Shown here one piece after another: positions 1-12,758 of a stretch of 64,000 nucleotides of DNA. The position numbers were made by a program, and so were the translations under genes. The notes below the pieces were generated by a model that saw only the letters and a list, made by a program, of their open reading frames with translations, was not told where the DNA came from and made no database searches. The stretch comes from Fasciolopsis buskii (lineage: Eukaryota; Platyhelminthes; Trematoda; Plagiorchiida; Fasciolidae): NCBI GenBank assembly GCA_008360955.1, contig LUCM01008860.1, forward strand, positions 33,735 to 97,734. The letters run 5' to 3'. Numbering within the stretch: the stretch's first letter is position 1; the number at the start of each line of letters is the position of its first letter.

Positions 1-1
1 G

Positions 2-71
<70 letters not shown>
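1..71. repeat. GATA microsatellite
   Basis: Near-perfect GATA repeats from the window edge; the true left end is outside. Confidence 0.95.
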
Positions 72-1443
72 CGCACTTATTCACAGGCTGAAGATAGTCA
101 TTTGTTAGATGGGATATTTTTGGGCTAAATGAGGCCCATTAAATTTGGCTGATCCGAAACGGGAACATTTTCATTTTGGATTGATCTTGATTTTCGTCAA
201 ACTCGATATTTCGTCGAGATTATTTAGGGGGCGCTAAACTAATCGTTTGCTTTGTTGTCGTGACAATAAGGCAGTGAGTGAGGATCAGCAAAGAATATTT
301 TGTTATCACAGTGTAGAAGTTGATTAACTGATTAAAAAGCTGTGACCAATTGTACATTTTGTGTTTAAGCTTTTCCGGTGCTTTTTTAATAAAGGAAGCC
401 ACGATGTGCGTCAGGGTAAATGAATGAGCAATACCAAGGGTGGGCCTTTCCTAGGGGAAATCAACGGCATCTGTAAATGACTGCAAAGTTACTTACGCTC
501 ATTTTAAAATTTTACGAAAGAAGTTCTCTCCTCTTATCCTGACACAGACTGTTGCTGATACTTTATCAATTACTGTCCAGATAGAGTTGAGGAGTATTTA
601 AACGCGTCAAGTATCTTCAGGTATGGCCGAGCATAGATTGATCGGGCAATAAATCAAGGAATACAATTAGCCTGCGCGACAGCAGCAAATGCTGAGCACC
701 TTAGTGTAGGGACCTGTTAATTTTTTCCCGTTTTAAGCATAGAACATGGTGATCCGCAGAACACTTACAAAATGGACATTTCTAGAGGAAAATTCTTCGA
801 AAAAGCTACCCGGCTTTGTTATACCCATTTCAAGTTGTTCACTGTTAGACCAGGACGGCCTTAATAAAAAGGAATCAGAAAAGAATTTGCAATGGATGGG
901 GAGTGCGTTGTCGCTGTGGTGACGGGAATGTTCCAAGAACGCAGACAAAATATGAACAAACCAGTGTCTCCGAAAGAAGGCTCGCAATTCATCCAACCTG
1001 AATTTGCTAAACATGTTATCCTGAGTAGAATGATTTGTTTCCAGTTTGATATAAATCGGGTGAAAATACATATGAGTACGGGATATGATTGATGCAAAAA
1101 CTTACCACGGACTGAATCGTGATTCTATCCAAAATGCTTCTCATGTCCGGATGTGATAAATTAAGAAACTACTTACCTACTGGAAGGACACTAACGTACA
1201 AATCTTAAAAATTTCCGTAGTAGGAGATAGAAGCATTCCCATACTTGATTCGCTGGACGCCAGATCAAAATGATCGAAAATTACTAAGGAATAACTGGCA
1301 AACCTGTCGACAGACGTTGAAAACCGAGGCTGTATTTCTGGTCAAACAAGCACCAAATCGGTTTGAATCACTCTCATCTGGTTCTTCCTGGAGGGTTCGT
1401 AGTACGTCATCAATGTGATATTATTACTTATATATATACACTT
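72..1443. other. Unassigned DNA
   Basis: Short open frames only, overlapping on both strands near 733-1097 and without domain signals. Nothing recognisable. Confidence 0.6.
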
Positions 1444-1625
1444 GTCGGCGGTGGTCAAACGGATAAGGTCGTGGCGTTTGGACGTGAAGGTCACGGGTTC
1501 GAATCCTCCCACCGCCGATCAACTTCCGCACTTGGCAGCCCTCTGCTGGCCACGGCCCCCTTCCTGGAAATTGATGTGTATTGCTGTTTCATTTACAAAG
1601 GAAGTAAAAGATGAAAAATAAAAAA
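1444..1625 (+). repeat. SINE-A copy 1 (tRNA-derived)
   Basis: The head is tRNA-like. GGCGGTG at its start pairs with CACCGCC near 1515, there is an A-box-like GGTCAAACGGATAAGG, and the B box GGGTTCGAATCC is at 1495-1506. The body carries the family marks CACTTGGCAGCCCTCTG and the tail GGAAGTAAAAGAT, then an A-rich end. The head resembles an arginine tRNA; this is inferred from its A-box region. Confidence 0.85.
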
Positions 1626-2536
1626 GGGTGCGTCTATTTGCTTACTGGATTTCTTTAAAGCTCAGCTTATTATCAGAAAGGTAGGCCGAAGAGAAGGAAC
1701 ACAAATTAAAGTATTCATTTGTTTATGCCGTCAACTACTGAAACGGAAAATGTTCATTAGACGACAAGAGTTAGGTTATTTCCGTTTTAGCAGTTTATGC
1801 GGAACTACCAACTGATTTTAGCTGTTGTTGTGATCATGATTTGAAATTCTGCAGGGCTTCCCGTGCGATGTTTTACTCACGTTTGTGGTTAAATTTGTTA
1901 GTTAAACATGTATAGATCAATGTGTAACTTGTATTGAGTAAACTAGTGATTTAACTGGACAATTCGTTTGTTTTTTCAATGTGCGAAGCATTGGCAAAAT
2001 GGTGATGACAATTAAGTCAGTGTGTGGAACTAGTCCTGACTTATGATACATGAACAAGTAGTTTCGTAGATGAAATAAGTCTATTTCATTCTCAGTTCAT
2101 CTCTCATTTACATCAAAATTATTTGGAACTATTTGCAAATTCAGAATCATACAATACCTTGTTTTAGTTTTTAAAAGATCTAAATAAATTATTGTTAAAA
2201 TGCCACATTTATACTCTGAATAATCCTAATTTGCGGAAAGAACCTGATCATTGAAATGCACCGGTGAGAATACAGTTGTGTTACTTGATTTGCAATTCAA
2301 ACAAACGCCATTTACAGATCGATAAAACCCGCTAGTTCGAACGGTCCAGTCACAGTTGGGAGCTTTTATCGATCCAGGCTATAGCTTTTTGAATCTCTAC
2401 TTCTGCTCAAAAATTATGGGATATCGAATAACTAATCAATTTGTAGTACGGACGTGCAAATATGGGTCTGCAAAAAGATATCACGCTTCAGACTTATGAA
2501 AATGAAATCCGAATGCGGATTAGTCTAACTAATTTT

Positions 2537-2750
2537 CACATGACGTAAGGAGTGTGTCGAAAAACCGGTGCGCCATGCATTGGTTTTTATTACGAATGGT
2601 ATAATGTTAATAACACAACGCTGTTGGTAGATATAACGTGCCAACTTTCGACTACCGTGGTTAGTCTTTCTCAAGGCAAGTTTTGCAATCAATTGCGCAT
2701 TTCATCTACCAACAACGCTGTGTTATTAACATTATATCATTCGCAATAAT
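2537..2750. repeat. Penelope-type hammerhead-like repeat, copy A, with foldback
   Basis: It carries the block AACGTGCCAACTTTCGACTA then CCGTGGTTAGTCTTTCTCAA shared with copies B and C. Around it, 46-base arms (2587-2632 and 2704-2749) are reverse complements with about four mismatches, so the region can fold into a long hairpin. Read on the - strand the core is CCTTGAGA, a stem, then GAAA. Confidence 0.75.
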
Positions 2751-3004
2751 TTTCATATAATAAGAAAATATGATGACAGGAAGACGTTTGAGCAAACAGT
2801 AAGCGTGTTGAACAGGTTCACGAACAAGTGACCAGGTTGAGACACTTTGAAAGCTTGTAAAATGCATAAACCGTCGGTTGAAGGAAAGCGGTCCACGGCA
2901 GTATTACCACACCTGGGAGTTATTCCACCTTACGCAAACGAGAACATCCTAAATATAAAGTTTTGCTGTTCACTAACACAGCTTAATAGAAACAGTTGGT
3001 AATT

Positions 3005-3052
3005 TGTCGACGTTTCCGTTATTGCGGATAACTTTTCTCAAGGTTGGCTTTC
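3005..3052. repeat. Diverged hammerhead-like core, copy D
   Basis: On the - strand CCTTGAGAAAAGTTATCCGC then AATAACGGAAACG. The core blocks are kept while the stem sequence differs from copies A-C but can still pair. Confidence 0.5.
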
Positions 3053-3062
3053 AAGCTAAGAT

Positions 3063-3551
3063 CACAGGAATGACACCCTAGAATATCCCAGCATATTCAA
3101 AAGCTTGACCATATGCGTATCAAGGATAAATTTAGAGTACCAAACTGATCGTATCTAGATAATGACAATTTTTGACCGTCTCAAGAATGTCATCCAATTT
3201 TGATCAACTGGGATGTCAAATGATTTTATTTCTTTCACTCCGGATAGCTTGTCTCCAGGCAAGTTGACCAGAAGTGAGTGAAATCAAAATTCAATTGTCA
3301 CCCGGGGGCCAAAAAGCGACGATGAAATACAGATGGAGAGGTCTCGTAAAATCGGTTACAGTTCACCCATCCAGTGACGCGTGTCTTACGGTCTGTCTGT
3401 TGACCTAGTCCAAACCATGTGGTCTCTAATAGTGCGCCAGAGATGATTAAACTGACCGGGCATGTGACGCAAAAACCGAAGTGAGTGAACCCAATCAACG
3501 TGACGTAGATCGGCAGCCAGACACAGACTGTGATTTCACCGAAGTCGGTCA

Positions 3552-3585
<34 letters not shown>

Positions 3586-5525
3586 GGATCGCTTAGTCTC
3601 TCGATCCTCGACCTCCCAACCACTATTGGATTAACCGCTTTTCACGAATACGTTTGAAGGTTTCTGGTAAAGAAGATTTGCGAACCCGAAGAATGGAAAT
3701 GCCGCCGAAAAGTAGACCATTCCAAACCAACAATGAAGCTGACGATACCAGCTGGTGGTGAAAGTTGTCGATTAAATAGCATCAGCCAACGTTGCGTGGC
3801 ATTCGGAGAAACAGACCAGCCCTCGTCGATCGACCATTCGTTAGTATTGTCGAAGTAACCGCGGAAACTTCCAGCGAAGCGGCATACCAAGACAACCATG
3901 TTCCAAGAGTGTACACGGAAACACACCCGGGTCTGGAACTCGGAAATGATCAACTTTGCAACTGTTTTCTAAACTCGTTCTGTACCAGTCGTATCACATG
4001 GAAAATATAAACGATGGGTGGAACAATTAGAAAGCCTCTGTCCCAGTGAAATTCTAGTGGCGTATTGCAGTACATGTTGTTTTCACGGGGATTCTGAGCG
4101 CTTAGCTTAACGTTTAGGGAGCAAACGTTTCATTCACAGTCAAGATGACATTGTCAGTGCACTGACGAGTGATACTGAAATGTTTGAGATCTAAACGCCA
4201 AGCTCATCAATCAGAATGCCATAGAAACCTACAACCTGACCTGGGACCAAAAATAAATGTACTAATCCGTTCAGTATATGTATACTGTATTCTCGGATTT
4301 ATTAGGCAAAAAAACTCCTATTTCAGTCGAAAACAGGTCGAATGTGAAAAACGAGAAATCCGAACGGGAAGTTCAAAGACAGCACCGGTGACACCACCGG
4401 GCAATTCAGCGCCATTTGGTAGATCCGATCCTCTCAACTAATCACTAGGTCACTGCGGAACTGTCAGTTCAAATTGTTGCGCAGTTGGCTACTGTGTATT
4501 CATTTCTCGGACTGGCAGAAATTCATAGCGTATCGTAAAAAAAGCTACTTTGAACTGTGACCAAAATGAAGGTAGTCTAGTTTGGAGTTGTTCTGTTCTC
4601 CGTGAATTGTGCATTCTCGCATAGCCCCCGGCGGTTGTTTATTTATTAAACGTACCTGTCCCTGTACTTCGTTATCGACTCACATGTCCATGGGCAGCAA
4701 TTTTCTTCCGGTCGGACACGCCGATGATGCTAAACTGCGACCGCTTCACACATCCCATTCGCCGGCGCGTTGTTCCAGACAAAACTAGGTACTGAGACCA
4801 GTATTGGCGAACGGATTTGTTAAGATGACCAAACGGTTAGGTCTGTTCCTCGAGACAAGCGTTCGAATCAGTGAAAGCAAAGTTTGAGGTAAAGGAAAGT
4901 TTTTTTCGTACCGCAAAATTCGGGGTGAACTTGCGATTCACGAACGTGATTTCGTGTGATTTTCACGGTATTGACTGTTAATAATATCACAAACTCTGAT
5001 CGACAAGGATCACGAGAGATCCGCATTTCGGCCTTTGTATGTGCATCTTGGTTCGATTCTCGCCCCATTCGGCGGCGCCACCGAAAGTCTTGACAATCAG
5101 ATAATGAGAGCAGTAATTCTGCATGCGGTTTGATCTCAATTGGGGATTCTCGTTTTACAACAGTGTTTTTACTCACGGATCGGTAAATCGTTCAGAGGAT
5201 GCATTCTCCTCATCCTAAGCATTATTCCGCATCCTCCTGACTGTCTACGAGGACATGTCTTATTACTGATCAGTAATGTTCTACTCGATTTTAAATGCAC
5301 CAGACTAGAGCTACGTATAGGTCGACGAAGTAAAAATGGATTGTCTAACAGTCTCGACATTTTGCCGACAAATTTGTACAGAATAACAGAAAAGGAAACA
5401 GACAAATTTCAGCTCAACCTAGTTACTTCAAAGCTACATGTGAACGGCCTGCTCGATTTAAACTGTTCGCACATATTGTATCAATGTTTCGAAACCGTTT
5501 CATTCAACCGATCCCAAACACTTTA
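3063..5525. other. Unassigned DNA with one CA tract
   Basis: A B-box-like GGTTCGATTCTCGCC near 5049 may be an old SINE remnant. The open frame beginning at 5140 runs into SINE-A copy 2 and is not supported as a gene. Confidence 0.5.
3554..3584. repeat. CA microsatellite
   Basis: Uninterrupted CA dinucleotides. Confidence 0.95.
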
Positions 5526-5708
5526 CCTTTTTTATCTTTTTATCTTTTACTTCCTTTTTATTGATGAAACAACAATGTATATCAATTTTCAGGAAGGGGG
5601 CCGCGATCAACAAAGGGCTACCAAGTGGGGAAATTGACCGGCGGCGGGAGGATTCGAACCCGCGACCATCACGTCCAGACGCCACGACTTTATCCGTTTG
5701 ACCACCGC
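5526..5708 (-). repeat. SINE-A copy 2
   Basis: Full-length reverse-orientation copy: A/T-rich tail at 5526, body with the CCAAGTGGGG block, reverse-complement B box GGATTCGAACC at 5650-5660, and head ending near 5708. Confidence 0.85.
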
Positions 5709-6412
5709 TTTATTCTGTCATGGAATAGACGAACTGCCTGCACGTGAACACAGAAAGGTAGATTTACGAGGTGACCAAATGGTACCATACAAAACCTGAT
5801 CGGACAAAAAACCAACTAGTAACGGATAGGAACGATGTTAATATATGACCAACTGATCACCGATAATGTCAATACATCATCCAGAAGTAGCTGTCTATCG
5901 TTGCTCCGGAGATATTTGGTTGTTCGACATTCGTTCGGAGGAAGAACGCTTTCTTCGAACAGCACTCGTGTGCAACACTTGTTCAGCGAAATCGACCAGA
6001 ACAGAACAATGGTTTGGCTCGTAGATGCTATCCTCTACTGAACGATATGTGCCAAGAAGGTGGTTCACCTGGGAATCGCATATTTCCAAACGGACAACCC
6101 CCTGTTCCCGGTGGTTAGCGAAAGGAGAATTCTTCACCCTTGTCAACCTGGTTAGCTACCCCATTCTGTCCTGGCGAAAGAGCAGAAGACTAAAACTACC
6201 GATTCGGGATGACGAATTCAGTGTCACTAAACGCACCGGACCTCTACATGAGATCATCGATTGGGGAGCACGTGATCTCAACCGAAACATGTCAATCCGC
6301 TTTATCTGTTGCCTGATGATGAATTGAAGGCGTTGGCAATGAAGAAGATAAACAAATCGGATTGTGTAACCTAGTTCACTGTCCCCCGAAGGTAGAATGC
6401 TACAAACTTTGA

Positions 6413-6844
6413 CCATGTCTTTCCAACAACCTATCTTCTGTTTATGATTTCTCTGCACGAGCTAGTTTAAATCTCAACACATTTAAATGTTTCGAATGTT
6501 TGTTCTCGCTCCCTCGGTCGGTTTACCAATCCGAAACGTCTTCCAGCAACTCAAAACCTCTTACCAGGGTTGATTCTGTGAAATATCTAGGAGTTACTGT
6601 TGATGAAATTCTGAAGTGGACCAATCACATTTCCACCTGTGTAAAGAGTCTCCGACGGTTGCCATTTCAAATCAGGAAGCTTCGGCACTACAAGGTGAAA
6701 CAAAGCACCATCTCCCGATTTGTATACCAATATGTTTTTCCAATCCTTCTTCACTGTTCTCTAGTTGTATACCCAGGTTTACTTAAAAAAGGCTTTAAAA
6801 TTGTTCGCTGGGGCTATCAGTTACTAGCCGCTTGTCTTTCATAA
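6413..6844 (+). pseudogene. CR1/Jockey-like reverse transcriptase fragment
   Basis: An open reading stretch with no start codon, entered just after a TGA at 6410, encodes the C-terminal part of a non-LTR reverse transcriptase. The diagnostic stretch is VDSVKYLGVTVDEILKW followed by NHIS, the conserved YLGV region after the catalytic palm. Upstream in the same frame, LNLNTFKCF fits the usual residues before that motif. The frame ends at TAA (6842-6844), but related coding-like sequence continues beyond it with stops. The catalytic YADD region and the endonuclease are missing, so this is a 5'-truncated dead copy. It would have copied element RNA into genomic DNA at a nicked target. Confidence 0.8.
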
Positions 6845-7122
6845 TCTATGTGATCAACACTTATCAGCAAGTATCGTTCCATGCCTTCTAGAATGAATGT
6901 CTATAGAAACTGCACTATCGCATATTGAGCACGCATCTTGACAAACCGTGACCGTATATTAGCCGACAGTCTGAGCAACCGACCTTAAGTGCTCAGATCA
7001 TTCCTCGACGAGTTTTCTTGTCTGCAAGGTGGTGAGTGTAACTATTTTCTTAGTTTCCCTATGATTTTTGACTGAAATGCCACATTTGTGTAGACAAATG
7101 GCAATACAATACAATACAATTT
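6845..7122 (+). mobile_element. 3' tail of the CR1-like element
   Basis: Continuation of the retrotransposon relic with in-frame stops. It ends in short AATAC repeats (about 7101-7120), the kind of simple repeat that closes CR1-type elements in place of poly(A). Confidence 0.6.
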
Positions 7123-7569
7123 ACCTTTAAGCATACAGTCACCCGAGTCGTATTTCAGTCATGTGACGATGATAGGTGTACGGTCATCAACGAATAACAT
7201 GTGGAAAGCTTGAAATCAAACGGCGTTTCTAAAAATTTACCTTGTCCTACTCCTGCAACTGAAATGATGTCCCGTTGCCGTAATTGGTGCAATGTGAGTA
7301 TGATACTTATGTAGAATGCCTTGTGAGTCGACTAGAATGCTCCACGAAATCCGATTTCACCTTGTGTTCGACCAAAATTCATTTCGTCCTCATCTCCGCT
7401 GAGTTTCTGCCTTAGGGTTGCCGGCAATTGTCGACAGATATTCGATGAGTTGAGTGAACTAACTTTCTAGCCGATAACCACCCGGCGGCATCAAAGAGTT
7501 AACAGATCCGGTCACCGTCTGATTAACTGAATGTAACTATGGGAAACAGATACGCTGGAATCATGCTTA

Positions 7570-8545
7570 GACAGAGACAAGCTGACTCAGACAGATCTCC
7601 CATGCATGTTCGAATTTGCAGAACACACTCAACGTGCATTAGACAAGCTCTGGAGGGCTGTAGTTCCATTTGGCCGGTGTTTTGCATCTCCAAATTGTGA
7701 ACTACTGTCACAAAGCTGGATGAAATTAGCACCGAATTTGATACCAGGAAGAGAGAACCTAACGATTGTGGACCGTTTCAATTAGCTTGGCGACCGTCTG
7801 ACGCAGGCTGATAGCACGGTAGTGGAAGTGAGCACGTGCATATTGAAGCTTCGAGTGGCACGCGTTGGAGTGAAATACAAGTGGCATCGGTGCGATATTT
7901 CACTAAAATCGAAAGTTTGTGTTTGGTGTGCTGCAGTGCACTCAGTTTTGTCATATGGTTGGAAGACTTTGAGTTTACATGCCAAAGATGTTGGTCGCTT
8001 GAACGTTTCTGATCATCGATTTCTAAGTAGTATGCCTACTACTGGATACAATGACCGGGTGAGCAATGTGGAGTTTAGGCATCTAGTATTAGATGCTGGT
8101 TCTAAAAATTATTGGGTCACGTGTTGCGCATGACGAACGATCGCCTGCTCTATAATATCTTATTTTGCGTTTCATCACATGGAGTGGAAGAAACCACGTG
8201 AAGGTTGGCAAATGACGCGACAGCATGGAGTAAGGTAATCACGGTTCAAAGAGATGCATCGACCAGCCGGTTGGAGACAGTGTAACCGTGATCATTGGTT
8301 ATGGTGTTTTCATTTCCCTTTGAACCAAAACAATTGATATATTTGCGTTTGTACAGTTCGATTGTGCAGTCCGTGTGTTGGTCACTGCCTCGTTCTTCAT
8401 GTCACCCCTCTCGTGTAAGTCTACTCCCGGTTCGCAGTGCATATCCATCCTTGCTGTAGGAGCGCGTGACTATGGAGGAGAGGCAACAGTAAGTGAGGTT
8501 TGCTCTGGTGTTTAACGCGGAACCATCAAGATGATTATTATGATG
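7570..8545 (+). mobile_element. RTE-like retrotransposon, 3' fragment
   Basis: Relic of an RTE-class non-LTR element with several disabling changes. Readable pieces in order are FEFAEHTQRALDKL and AVVPFGRCFA (reverse transcriptase around and after the YADD site), TIVDRFN then a stop where TYLG or YLG is expected (about 7780), VEVSTCILK, then DISLKSKVCVWCAAVHSVLSYGWKTL and DHRFLSS with NDRVSN. The last pieces are the typical C-terminal region of trematode RTE reverse transcriptases. Further decayed coding sequence and a 3' end follow to about 8545. The endonuclease and catalytic core are absent, so the copy is 5'-truncated and inactive. Confidence 0.78.
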
Positions 8546-10950
8546 GCTCAGTCCAACTAAGGCTTGTCTACTCAGCTACTTTCGAGGGGTAGACCTTTGT
8601 TTCTACTACCTACCGATAGTGTAATATATGAGCCGATATTACTACGATTTATGATTTGCATTGTACTGTACTCATAACTTCAGACTGCCTGATAGAAGTT
8701 GCTTTTAGTCGGACAATGCTGCAATTCACAACAGACCAGGTCTCAACCTCATACAAACCCCTTGAGCCATTCCAACCGTATGGCTGCATCGGCGTTGACC
8801 AACAGACCATTCGATGATGATAATGGCTCATTCCTTCACTATATGTTGCCTCGACAGTGCATAAAAGCAATTCCAAACGATGTGTCACGATCTCGATGTA
8901 GGCCCAACTTTTCCGCCAGTAACAGTTTAATTCGTTTGCGTTGGAATCGAAAGTTTATGCTGATTTTGTTGCCACAGCCATTGTCCGTCGAACTCTGGTT
9001 TTTGTGCAAGCTGGGCAGTCGAAATCTTCTATCCTTGCCGTCAAAACACCCGCACTATTAACACGTAGTACGCTCTATTTTGGTCCACCCCAGGTATGGG
9101 AATGCTACGAAAACCGAGAGGTGGGAATGTTGGTGATGTGAATCGTGCATCGTGTAGTTTACAATTCCACACGTTTAAAGTCCAGTTCACGGAGACCGTG
9201 TGTTCAGAACTACCTAGTGTTTTCTGATCTAAAAACTAGCAAGTTTATTATCTGAAAATACTGCTCAGATTTATCTTCGACTTGTTTCAGAGGATAACCA
9301 CTCGCTTTGAACCTGAACCTTCTCAAGCCACAAATTCTACTTAGACCACAGAACAATCATAAAGAATTCGTACATTACAATCCGTATGGAAATACAATGG
9401 TTTTACCATAAAGTCACAGACTACGGATCAGATTTTCGGTATCAGCGCGAACCTTATGGAAAAGTTACCATAGCCGTGGGTACTTGTACTTCCATTCCCC
9501 ACTCAACATCCACTTCCCACCTCCATCGTTCCGTAGGTCGGCACTCGTCTAATTGGGAGTTCTTACCGAGTGGAAACGAGGCAGTAAAAGATACTCAGAC
9601 ATGGCGATAAAATCTCATTTAGCAGACCGCTGCATAAACATAAATAAATATTTTCCTGCACATACATAAATGCACACACACACACACACACGGTGTGTGA
9701 CATCCATTAGTGATTCCGGAACATTATAGTGGATGAACTCATTTGTTGAATGCTGGTGTATGTGAGTCGAACATTATGATGACCAACTGGCCAACAGGCA
9801 AGCAAGCAGACGATCAGACGTGCCGCTGGAGACCAGGATTTTTTTCGCTTCTTCGCTTAGTCTATCCTTCGGTCGGTTTCTCGGTCCGACCCCCGGGAGT
9901 TTGGATGTGATACAAGCCGAGGGGACAGAGAAATGAGATATTTTCATTCAGCCCATTGCGTTTCGTGGCTAGTGCACGCGCCCACGCTAAACTACTACTA
10001 ATGAGTTTCAGGGTTGTCCAATATTTTTTAACCTCATTCGTTGTTTTTATTCCGATACATCAGACAAACATGAACTGTTCGTGTTTTTTTTGGTTTGGCT
10101 TGGTTTCGGGCACATCAGACAGTCTGCATGGTCTAACAACAACAAGAAAAACAGTGTATGTTGCCGAGACCTTTTATGACCGGGTAATGCATAGTTGGTC
10201 CAGGTGTAAATCTCCCGGTTGATGACACCGGATTGAGCAGGGCTCACGATAACAAGGATGGGAAACAACCTACTCATTCAGACCGTGCATCTACTGTCGC
10301 TTGTAGCCCTTGCTCCACGATAAAGCAAAAAAAAGAAATGGGAATACGACGAGGGCAGTAACCATAAAAAGTAACAACAACAATAACAACAACAACATCA
10401 ACAACGGAAATGGTTTCCATGGCCTCTTCTGTTGGAACTGAAGGATTTAGTAAAAAAATAGCCAGTCATTTTGTGATCCAATGAGAAAGTCAATTAGATA
10501 AGGCTAACTTAATTATCACAAACAGCGTACGCATTGACTGGATATCATGCTCGAAAATGCACTCTGAATTCCGGCCACCTCGTGAGACCGACAGGATTGG
10601 TAACCGGTGAACAAACAAATATCGAAACAAGACCACAAATAAACAAACAATGTGTGGTCAACAGTCGGACAATTGTGAGACCAATATCACCACGTTTTTT
10701 CCCGCTAACTGATAGTTTTGTGTCCGTTGTCCGTTTGCATGCAAAACTGGTTGATGATGATAATGTTCAGCAAGTTGAATACCCCTAATTACGGTCCCTT
10801 TGATTTGATCTATTGGGAATGTATCGATAACCAGTTACAATGCTTCCTGTAGAGCGTAGTTCGGTAAAAATCTAGCAACGTCCAAGTATCTGAAATCGGT
10901 CGTTGGTCATATTCAGCCATGATAGTTCAAAACGGCGACAGATAGCACCC
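8546..10950. other. Unassigned DNA
   Basis: Short CA run at about 9672-9691, AAC-rich stretch at about 10370-10405. No gene or repeat family identified. Confidence 0.55.
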
Positions 10951-11123
10951 TTTTATGTTTTATCTCCTTTTTATTAATGAAATAACGATGCACATCATTT
11001 TTCAGGAAGGGGGATGCAGTCAGCAGAGGGCCACCAAGTGGGGAAGTTGACCGATAGTGGGATGATTCGTGCCCGTGACCTTGATGTCCAAATCCCGCGA
11101 CCTTATCCGCTTGGCCACGGCCG
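10951..11123 (-). repeat. SINE-A copy 3 (left half of a head-to-head pair)
   Basis: Reverse-orientation copy with tail, body and head, but a decayed B box (GATGATTCGTGCCC). Its head faces copy 4 with only about 10-25 bases between them. Confidence 0.8.
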
Positions 11124-11134
11124 GCCAGCAGGCC

Positions 11135-11322
11135 GTTGTACAGCAGCGCCTAGCAGATAAGTTTATGGCGTTTGGATGTGAAGGTCACGGGTTCGATTCC
11201 TCCCACCGTCGGTCAACTTCCCCACTTGCTAGCTCTCTGTTGGCCGCGACCCCCTTCCTGAAAATTGATATACACTGTTATCTCATTAATAAAGGAAGTA
11301 AAAGATACAAGATAAAAAAAAG
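11135..11322 (+). repeat. SINE-A copy 4 (right half of a head-to-head pair)
   Basis: Forward copy with B box GGGTTCGATTCC, body CCACTTGCTAGC and tail GGAAGTAAAAGAT. The first bases of the head differ from other copies. With copy 3 it forms an imperfect inverted repeat of about 170-bp arms. Confidence 0.82.
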
Positions 11323-12186
11323 TCGACGGCCGAATCAAGCAGCGCAATTCTGTGAACCGGACAAAACGTGGTGATCGGATGGTGTGAAAGTAAGGCAAAT
11401 GGATTCACACGGCGTAAGATAACCGCGAGCGGAGTGTCATCAGATGGATAGTCGTACGTGGACGTCCGGTGGACGCGACCACGACGGAGGCAGCAGTCCA
11501 ACAATCTAAAAGGAAAACAGTGCAGAAAACTTTCTAATTCCGAAACGAAGCCTTTTTGAAACTGTTTAGAGTAGCATGATCGGTTCTTGACTAGCCTTAA
11601 AAAGCAACAACGGAGAAGAATAGAGGGAATGCTTTTCTATGAATCACGGCAGATATAGAATTCGGTGCGAGTTGTTCTATGGAACTTCTTCCAGCCGCTA
11701 GCTGTCTGACATAATCCATGGTTGCCCAGTTGTCGAGGTACTGTCTGGATGCTTAGAGAAAATCAGGGATTGTCTGAAGGTGTCCGACCCAGGGCGTTTG
11801 ACAAAATGATCTGATCTACAATGATACAACGGTACACGTCATTTACAACCTGTTAGGAGAAAATGATTGATATTCCATTTTAGAAAATTTCTAGGTCATA
11901 CAAATCCGTAATCCAGCAATCTGGAGTCTTCCGGAAGGGCTGTTTAACTAATCCAGAAGTTGAACTAATAAGCTTCTGTTAGCTTACAAATTCTCTGACG
12001 GGATTAGCGGACACCAAACACCTAGCTAGTGCCAAATCTGCTATCACTTTCAGTGAGAACCGTTAAAGTCCGGAATCGAAGCATCGTCCGGGACTCAGTG
12101 ATGATTTGCCACTCGCTCAAGGATATCATTTTGAAGCAAGTAAACCTTTAACAAATGAAATCTATTTCCAGCCTCGGCTCGGATGC

Positions 12187-12242
12187 ATTAAACTTGGCGG
12201 CAAGTTTAATTGACAGCGGAATTTCAACAGGAGGGGGGGGGG
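12187..12242 (+). repeat. Perfect hairpin followed by a G run
   Basis: ATTAAACTTG and CAAGTTTAAT form a 10-bp stem with a GCGG loop (12187-12210). Ten G residues follow at 12233-12242. Confidence 0.65.
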
Positions 12243-12579
12243 TTAGATGAGCAACTTTTACTTTGTTTATTACAGATACTTGCGCCAGTAGGTTACAAAC
12301 AGCCGAGCTACTAAAATAAGAACACGGTGAGTCTTAAAAATATGATATGAAGATAGCATGTCTGAATCTTCCCACCGCTGGTCTCTGCCCTCACGTGACA
12401 ACTTTTAGCTGGCCAACTTTTATCCCAACTTTGGAAATCACGGAAGCCTCGTGTTGCTGACTTGTAAGCAAGGAACAGCTTTCATCTGCGTTGCTTTTCC
12501 ACCGATGCATTTTGGGCATTCCATCAGGGTGCGATGTTTAAACTTGAAGTTGCGCACTTATGAATGTTTTCATGAAACA

Positions 12580-12758
12580 ATTCACCATGTAATATAATCG
12601 CTCAACTTACCATTACGAAACTACGGAAGCACGGTACAGATGCTTCATCCATCTCGTTAGGAATCATCAACAGTACACGTCCACCGAGCTCGAACTGGGA
12701 CGCGTACCCGGGACGAACGATTCTGAGTCGGACTTCTTAACCCTTACGCTACCGGGCA
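12580..12758 (-). repeat. SINE-B copy 1 (tRNA-like)
   Basis: On the - strand it starts CCCGGTAGCGTAAGGGTTAAG, has a B-box-like GGGTACGCGTCCC, then GGTGGACGTG, GATGATTCCTAAC, and ends TAAGTTGAGCGATTA. It matches 13863-14042 over nearly its whole length. Confidence 0.75.

Noticed and set aside
5013..5085. B-box-like GGTTCGATTCTCGCC suggesting a tRNA gene
   Set aside because: No matching acceptor stem or A box was found; at best an old SINE remnant.
5140..5637. 165-codon open frame, one of the longest in the window
   Set aside because: It has no recognisable domain, and its last third reads through the tail and body of SINE-A copy 2 in reverse.
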